Assembly (NCBI GenBank): GCA_950295325.1
Contig: OX485805.1
Span: forward strand, 44,354,758-44,418,757
Length of the DNA stretch: 64,000 nucleotides
Direction of reading: 5' to 3'
From: Polytrichum commune
Taxonomy: Eukaryota > Streptophyta > Polytrichopsida > Polytrichales > Polytrichaceae
Positions 57,711 through 64,000 of the stretch are shown here, one piece after another (the first letter of the stretch is position 1; every line of letters begins with the position of its first letter). Made by a program: the position numbers and the translations under genes. The notes under the pieces were generated by a model. That model made no database searches. It saw only the letters and a list, made by a program, of their open reading frames with translations, and had not been told where the DNA came from.

Positions 57711-58040
57711 GAGTGGAAGGGAGAGGGAAGAGGAAGAAAGGAAGTGAAGTGAGCTACATCAGAGGAAGGGAGAGGGCAGAGGAAGAAAGGAAGTGAAGTG
57801 AGCTACATCAGAGGAAGGGAGAGGGAGAGGAGCGAGAGAGACAGGAAGAAAAGAAACAGATAGAGAAAGAGAGAAGCAGCCTAGAGGAATCAGAAGTGAG
57901 AGACAGAGAGAAGCAGCCTAGAGGAATCAGAAGTGAGAGACAGAGAGAAGCAGCCTAGAGGAATTAGAAGCGAGAGACAGAGAGGAGCCTAGAGGAATTA
58001 GGAGTGAGAGACAGAGAGAAGGAGCCTAGAGGAGAGAGAG
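57711..58040. repeat. purine-rich minisatellites
   Basis: Two ~50-bp units (GAAGAAAGGAAGTGAAGTGA, then GCTACATCAGAGGAAGGGAG) start near 57729 and 57780. These are followed by about five ~36-bp units (AGCAGCCTAGAGGAATCAGA + AGTGAGAGACAGAG) from about 57871 to 58030. They probably lie in the leader of the small gene at 58562. Confidence 0.85.
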
Positions 58041-58561
58041 AGAAGGCGAAATGACAAAACCTCCGACAAGCAGTCCATCAGAATGGAGGACCACGATGTG
58101 CAATTGGAGCCTCTCATGGTAGTCGCGAGAAACCGGGATGAGCCGATAATTCCCTTAGACTTCTCATGTGAAAATCACTAAGCATGAATGCAGACAGGAG
58201 TTGAGTACCTATATGCCGTCCACGCCTGACGTGCTGCGTCGAAGAACCCAGCTAAAGTCGATTCAGCACTTGCCGACAGCGAGGAGTGATCAGGGTTTGG
58301 TGCCAAGAAACCTGGATTCCGCCTCAAGGGTTAACTAATTACTGCAGGGTCTACATTCTGCACATGAGACACCGGGCTCCTCGGAACTTAGTGTTCTAGT
58401 TGAGTGAGTGCAGACACACACTCGGGCAGGTGGGGTCGATCATCACCACCGGCTGCATATTAAAGAGCTAGTTGAACTAGGTTGTTGTCAGGGAGTCCGT
58501 GGCGTCGATCGATCAATCACCAAGGGGGTTTGAGACTCGAAACATGAACACACAGGTGCAG

Positions 58562-58783
58562 ATGGCTTCGGAGGAGCCACCTCAGGCCTCTTCTTCTTCC
58601 GATTTTCATGGGGCGCGACATAGCCCTAACATTCCAATGGCTCCAGTGCAGGTGATTCATCATCCCGTCCCAGTGGAGCCTCCTGTTGTCCTCTTCGAGC
58701 GTGGATTTCTTTCCAATTGGGAAGACAGAATGAATCTTAGCAACCCCGGATTCTTGACAATCCATCCCGCTGTCACTGAATGA
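58562..58783 (+). CDS. small protein related to the ORF at 52951
   Basis: MASEEPPQASSSSDFHGARH opens 73 aa, ending TIHPAVTE. An in-frame upstream ATG at 58541 (MNTQVQMASEE) is possible. The motif IHHPVPVEPPVVLFERGFLS resembles IAHAVPDNPIIEYEEGFIPW in the first small ORF. It is preceded by a purine-rich leader and short GC-rich sequence. No known domain is present. It may be one exon of a longer gene. Confidence 0.4.
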   Translation: MASEEPPQASSSSDFHGARHSPNIPMAPVQVIHHPVPVEPPVVLFERGFLSNWEDRMNLSNPGFLTIHPAVTE

Positions 58784-58885
58784 GCGGATGGCTCAAGTAC
58801 ACATCAAGTAGTGCATGCAGCAGGTGACATTCAATTCTTTCCCATAGTTGCATGAGTACACATGAATCGGTATCAAGATGACTTG

Positions 58886-59098
58886 TCTGCAGGACATGAT
58901 GCATACATGATGAATTGAAGATTCCAATCAGTTTCTGGTCCTTAAGTCGATTCTCGAGGAGTACATGATAATCAAAGACGTCATACTACGCCGTTCCAAG
59001 GAAATTACACTGCTAATTATGAGGTGCAGGACCCCTGACCTATCGTCGACATTCATATCATTTCCTAAGCTTTATGAACTAGGGTTCCTTCATTCTGG
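58886..59098 (+). repeat. 213-bp direct repeat, unit A1
   Basis: TCTGCAGGACATGATGCATA ... CATTCTGG is repeated at 59573-59786 with about three differences. The dispersed 476-bp repeat lies exactly between the two units. Confidence 0.9.
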
Positions 59099-59574
59099 AA
59101 GTCTTGCAAAACAAATGCTAGATACAATCCACTTTGAAGAGAAGGCTAGAAGACATGGAGTATACATGCATGTCAAGATATCTACACCCATATCCATATG
59201 TTAGCACGCCTACATACAACTTCTTAAACACTCCTGATGTTTAACTTACCACACTAGAATCGAAGTTTGTTGAATATTGCAGCACATCACCATCGACCCC
59301 TGCAACTCCTCCAACATTTTGAGAGTTGCTCCAACCAAATGAAACCTAACTTGAAGGATAAAGAAACACACATACACACACCACACCACAAAGTACAGAC
59401 TAGGGTCTGCAAGAACTTAGAAGGTGGAAATCGTCCACCGAGTCCAGAGGTTGAGTCCCTGACCTGGCTTGGTTGTTGAGTACTCAAGTCCAAGAACAGT
59501 GTCCGGGGAGGGTTTTGAGCATAGTCTGTCAAGACCCTAGTGTTTCCAAGTCCAACCAGTTACATGTTGTGATC
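59099..59574 (+). repeat. 484-bp dispersed repeat, copy 2 (476 bp)
   Basis: Same sequence and orientation as 2946-3429, with several single-base and short indel differences. It is bracketed by the A1 and A2 direct repeats. Confidence 0.9.
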
Positions 59575-59786
59575 TGCAGGACATGATGCTTACATGATGA
59601 ATTGAAGATTCCAATCAGTTTCTGGTCCTTAAGTCGATTCTCGAGGAGTACATGATAATCAAAGACGTCATACTACGCCGTTCCAAGGAAATTACACTGC
59701 TAATTATGAGGTGCAGGACCCCTGACCTATTGTCGACATTCATATCATTTCCTAAGCTTTATGAATTAGGGTTCCTTCATTCTGGA
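59573..59786 (+). repeat. 213-bp direct repeat, unit A2
   Basis: Second copy of 58886-59098. After it the sequence continues as GGAACGTCGAGACAG, which is presumably the original flank. Confidence 0.9.
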
Positions 59787-61487
59787 AGGAACGTCGAGAC
59801 AGTAGGTAGGAATTTATAGACTTAAGTAGAGGTTAAGCTGCATCAATCTATAACTAATCTCATTACCTGCAGCGAAATTCTTCGAAGGGATCAAGGTCCT
59901 GGAAGAAGACTGTGATAAATCGTGCAAGTTGCAGATGATCCAAGAAACATCATGTGATATATGTATCATTTTGTTACAAATAGTAAGTAGTTAGTGAAGA
60001 AGCATTTTAGAACGTTCAAGCTAGGTTTAGTCGAGGACTTTCTGGAAGCTTCGTAGGTAGTTACTGTTGAGTAGTTATTAGTTATCATCGCTCTGCATAT
60101 ATTAAATCCATTACCAGGGAGCTTAATTGTTGCTAGGACTCTGTAATGATGTTGTTGTTTTGCAATAAAGATATTGAATAAGAATGGACGCACATCATGT
60201 GTACGCTATGTGACTTTATCTGGTTCTATCGTTTCAATATATCAAGAACTGTAACATGTTCAAAATTCACTCTTTTCCTTTCACAATTAAATTGCCCACT
60301 GGTTCAAAGTTCCATTCTAGTTACACAAGTTTCGTGATGGTGTAAGTGATGATTCAGACCTTTCATACTTGGGTTCTAGTGGTGAAATGCAATTACTTGT
60401 ACACATATGAAGCTCATGAATCATAAGCATGCTCTTGGTAAATGTCATCAAAGATCCTGGGCTTCTATGAAAACTAGCAACACTTGCACATGAATATTGT
60501 TCCTTTCTTTTGCCCCGGTTCAGACTACCATTCTAGTGTAAGCAGCTTGTTGATGCTTCAATACTTTCTTTCTTGAGTTCTAGTGGTTAGTTACAAAGTA
60601 TTTGCACAGATACAAAGCTCTAGTGACATCTCATAATGTTCGTAGACATCATTAAAGATCTTGCGAGCTGGCGGTTACCCAGTGGTTACAAGTATTTGCA
60701 CATGAATAGTATATCTTTCGTTATTTCAGGTTCAGACCTCAATTCTGGGATAAGTTTGTTGATATAGTGCGTGTGACACTTCAGAACTTTCTCTCTTGGT
60801 AAGTAATTCACTCACCTTTCAAAAGAGAAATGGCAGTCTAATTTGTGCCTGCAAATATGGCGAACACATCATCCGTTGTTTGATGTCTTGCGGGACCGGT
60901 GACCAGCTGCTTCTGTTTAAACCAGATGCTGTCACTAGAAGAAATCTCGTCTGTCTTACCATCCGCGTTGACTGCTTGTTTTGCTTGGTCTGGTTTTTTA
61001 TTTTTTTGACAAATGAAATACTCTATTTCATTTGCGATAAACATAGAAGGCCACATGGACCCAAAAAAGAGAGAGGGGCACCTTGGGTGCACTCGGTGGA
61101 ACCACACTGCCCCAAGAAGTTGGTGTTCCTTGCAATCAATTCCAGCAGCTGCAAATCCTTGCAACATTTAGACTAGATGAACCAATGTAGGAAAAAGCCC
61201 CTGGTTTCAGTAGATCTGCTGCCACAGAAGCACAAGACCCGACTGACGCACAAGATCAGAAGAAGATCACAAGCCCTGAGTAATATCGAACAGGTTCCAG
61301 CACCTTAACTTAGGTGTATCGCTTTCATATTGTTCGAAGAATATAATAAACTTGGATTTCATATTCTCCTTTGATACATCGGAAATGTCAGTTTCATATT
61401 TTACTCTGAAACATCGGCAACTTTGCTTTCATATCCTCTTCTGATATATATATACAGCTAGTAGAAACTGTGATTACTGAACCATTC
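59787..61487. other. no gene seen
   Basis: Contains a plausible plant 3' end (GCAATAAAGATATTGAATAA near 60161-60180) without an identifiable gene before it. A repeated theme occurs at about 60355 and 60560 (TTCTAGTGGT...CACA-ATA-GAAGCTC). A small palindrome AATGAAATACTCTATTTCATT lies at 61012-61032. Confidence 0.35.
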
Positions 61488-61499
61488 GCTCTGATACCA

Positions 61500-61593
61500 T
61501 GTTTGAAATGGAGAGTGGGAGATAATGGTGAGAAAGGCACTCCACCCAACCTTGGAGTATCTCTCACAATTCTCTCTATCTCTATTTCTAACA
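61500..61593 (-). mobile_element. short LTR fossil (TRIM-like)
   Basis: A 94-bp stretch beginning TGTT and ending AACA is directly preceded by GCTCTGATACCA (61488-61499). This is the complement of the usual initiator-methionine-tRNA primer-binding site of plant LTR retrotransposons, so the element lies on the minus strand. The very short LTR suggests the TRIM class. No second LTR or coding part was found, so it is a broken fossil. Confidence 0.6.
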
Positions 61594-61924
61594 TTCATAA
61601 AATCTGGGGATTTCTTTGTGGATCACAGGATTAATACTTCTTTGCATGCTTATTGCTGAATTCTTCTACTACCTTAAATTGTTGGATGTACATTGTGTCG
61701 TCGATCATTCAGTTTTTTCTTTAGGTGTTTGTCATGCTCCTGTCAACTTAAAAACATGAATCGTATTAAACCCACACAATACGTATTGTGCATCTTCATG
61801 TAACATCATAAAATATGAGTAAAATTAACCTACAGCATACGATGGTAAAATGCATTTGATGTGATTATGTTAAACTGTACTGAAGGACTTTCAGAGATGG
61901 AAACAACGAACTTCAAATTCTCAC

Positions 61925-62025
61925 GATATTTAGTGTTTGATACAATAAATACGAACGCATACACTAAATATCAATAACCCTATGAAAGTAAGTAACATCA
62001 ATTGTAAACTCAAACACTAAATATC
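61925..62025. repeat. inverted repeat of ATATTTAGTGTTT
   Basis: GATATTTAGTGTTT (61925-61938) faces AAACACTAAATATC (62012-62025), with a further ACACTAAATATC at 61961. The core is the same as in the MITE ends at 57014-57370. Confidence 0.75.
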
Positions 62026-62079
62026 AACTATGGTAATGTGTGGAAGTTACATGTTTGAATTTAGGTTTACTAAGGATAT

Positions 62080-62640
62080 TTAAAAAAAAAACAAAGATAA
62101 AAGGTCATTTCCAATTTGTACAAAGTCTAGGTACAAATCTGAAATATCGTAGCAACCAGTTAATTCTCTCAAGTGGATTAAATAGATATTAAAGAGAATT
62201 CGACAGGTGAAATGATGCAATAGTGTGAACAATTGTTCTGAATTTTCCTTTGTAGATTCATCCAGTAAATTTAGTGAATTTCTGTAACATGAGAGTATGT
62301 AAGATGCTGCTAATTTAGGTTTGTGGATCTTATGTGGAGCCAACATAATGACCTCGGATTTTCAGTAGTAAATATTTGACTACATCCACATAATGAGAAC
62401 TACATTTACATCATCAATGGTTCACAAAAAACTAAAGAAAACAAACTTCTCAGGCTAAACAGAAAAAGTACAAATAAAAAACAATTAGGAAATTATTAAA
62501 AATTGGTGTGATTAACATAAATTTTGAATTTCACTTGGCAATTGACATTGTGAAGAATAATTGAAATTTGATTGGTTGATAACCTCAATATTAAATGCTT
62601 CTAGAACATTGATGATATTCACCCACACTGGCCCAAGAGC
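62080..62640. other. no gene seen
   Basis: AT-rich DNA; the minus-strand frame 62080-62346 shows no recognisable feature. Confidence 0.3.
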
Positions 62641-63914
62641 TATGTTATGGAATCACCTGGCACAAGCTGGGCTACCAGATGTAGAATGGATACTTGCGGG
62701 GACTTCAACAATATCGATTGCCATTTGATGCTCTCGTTGTTGATGTTTTGGAGATGCAACAGATGTGGTGGAGCTTCTTCACAATCAATTACCCAATATG
62801 CGATTTACCAAAGGAGGAGGCTGAATACTTGGTGGACAAAAAAATCCAACCGTTCGGTACTATAGCCTAGGCCCGGGGAGTGCACTTAAAGTTAAGATTA
62901 GGAATACAAGTGAGTGCGTTTTAATGGCATACCCCCTACAATACTTGGCCTTAAAATAGTTTTTTAATTAATCATTTTTAAGTGCCAAATCCTTACTTAT
63001 ATATCTATCACTTGGTATAAATTTTAGGACGAATTTTTTTTTAAATTATTAAAAAAAAATGATAGAAGTTTGAACTAAAATGCGTTGTTTTTTGCTTCAA
63101 AAATCAATTTAAAATATTTACAATTGATTATTTTTTGAAATTTATACAACAAGAACTTTAGATTGTGTTTAACAACTTCATATTTGTTTTACAATTTTTA
63201 GATGATTTTTTAGTACATACATAGGGGGGTCAAAAGTACGCACTCACATGATTCCTAGTCTTAACTTTAAGTGCACTCCCCGAGAGCCTAGGTACATGTA
63301 GCTAAACTACTCACCGAGATACCATGGACAACACTCAGAGCAAGGCAACATGTGGTTAAAGAGGTGTCTCAAGTCCTACACAAGGTACTCATCTTCAACA
63401 ACAAGCTCTCCAACCCTTTCAAGATATGGGCCCAAGGACGCTAGTTTGCCAAATGGAAGGAAGAACCTGAAGGAGACCATATATGCACCCTATTCGTTAG
63501 CGTGGCTGTCCAACAAAACAAAGTCAAACCAAGGAAAAACTAAAACTTCGGTTGGCGCAGAGTCCCTCCTCCAATAATGGATCGCTCAACGCCAACATAA
63601 TAGAGGAGATTCAAGACATCACGGACGAGCATACATCATGGTTGAAAATGACAAGCACCACTCCAAGAGGTAGTGGTACAATGCAGACCCCTCCAAAATC
63701 TTCCCATAATAGATTCTCTAACCTCAGCGTGGAGGAAGCCCCTTCTGCCTAAAATCACCCTTGCATGACAGGAGACACCCTCACTATACCAACACACAAC
63801 GTTAGAAGCCTGGAACAAGGGTTCCTAGGACGAAAGAAACCCAAAGAGATTCAACATCTTTTCAAACACACCATACCCACCACTGACATTTTACCCTTGC
63901 AAGAAACAAATTAA
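62641..63914 (+). mobile_element. 5' LINE debris, split by a MITE
   Basis: About 62640-62871 encodes LPDVEWILAGTSTIS and, in another frame, FDALVVDVLEMQQMWWSFFT. After the MITE, KEVSQVLHKVLIFNNKLSNP and FKIWAQG, then KWKEEPEGDHICTLFVSVAV read like an ORF1. The frame 63765-63914 reads HNVRSLEQGFLGRKKPKEIQ and TTDILPLQETN, the usual start of a LINE endonuclease (compare WNVRGL...DILLLQET). It stops there and nothing more of the endonuclease or reverse transcriptase is seen before the window ends. Several frame changes show it is dead. Confidence 0.55.
62872..63284. mobile_element. 413-bp MITE with 8-bp target duplication
   Basis: AGCCTAGG occurs directly on both sides (62864-62871 and 63285-63292). 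The ends CCCGGGGAGTGCACTTAAAG + TTAAGATTAGGAAT and, inverted, CTCGGGGAGTGCACTTAAAG + TTAAGACTAGGAAT match with two changes over ~34 bp, and similarity goes on to GTGAGTGCG. The AT-rich interior has no coding capacity. The 8-bp duplication suggests a hAT-type origin. Confidence 0.85.
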
Positions 63915-64000
63915 AACATTCCATGGAATTTTTTAGTTTTATAAAATTGAATTCAATATTATAAGCAACTCAATACTTTAATAAAAAATACAATATTACT

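Noticed and set aside
58886-59786. A1-R-A2 as a miniature LTR element
   Set aside because: The 213-bp units lack TG...CA ends and no primer-binding site follows the first unit.

Overview
The window reads as nuclear DNA of a land plant. It has GT-AG introns, interstitial CCCTAAA telomere-type tracts, MITEs, LINE and LTR debris, and a decayed multi-exon gene of a plant-specific family (recognised from memory as the type of Arabidopsis At3g12590). A seed-free plant such as a moss, lycophyte or fern seems most likely, but nothing in the sequence settles the species. Most of the window is transposable DNA and there is little intact host coding sequence.

Layout. 1-3881: gene-poor DNA with one copy of a 484-bp dispersed repeat. 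3882-21091: a ~17.2-kb DNA transposon of unassigned superfamily (called element P here) with terminal inverted repeats. It carries a two-exon DUF7869-like putative transposase gene on the minus strand. Divergent to it is a long multi-exon plus-strand gene encoding a DGQHR/ParB-like segment, a beta-class methyltransferase-like segment, a proline-rich segment and an FCP1/HAD-like domain. About 39 copies of a 20-bp palindrome (TTTGGGTCG, 2 free bases, CGACCCAAA) occur in element P and nowhere else in the window. Twenty-five of them form an array in front of the putative transposase gene, and others sit in every intron I can place in the DGQHR/methyltransferase gene (13172-18816). A 246-bp MITE derivative (11379-11624) and a deleted second copy (from 21092) belong to the same family.

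22620-39653: two nested hAT-type elements. The outer is a ~1.07-kb non-autonomous copy inserted in the deleted P copy, with an 8-bp target duplication of 7/8 match. The inner is a 15,956-bp element (23046-39001) inserted in the outer in opposite orientation, with a perfect 8-bp duplication GATGGGTC. The inner element encodes a 1,065-aa hAT transposase with a long acidic tail. On the other strand it carries three passenger genes: a broken coiled-coil/RING gene, a 186-aa ORF, and an apparently whole 638-aa protein kinase. Strongly strand-biased CCGTCCGC-type arrays lie at both ends and in the middle.

39654-64000: gene-poor DNA with a broken ARM-type host gene (43931-50066), two related small ORFs (52951 and 58562), several foldback elements and MITEs (43131, 54978, 57014, 61925, 62872), minisatellites, a small LTR fossil (61500-61593) and 5' LINE debris at the right edge. 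The most unusual content is the pairing in element P of a DGQHR/methyltransferase-like protein with a dense element-specific palindrome family, and the 16-kb hAT element carrying a kinase.
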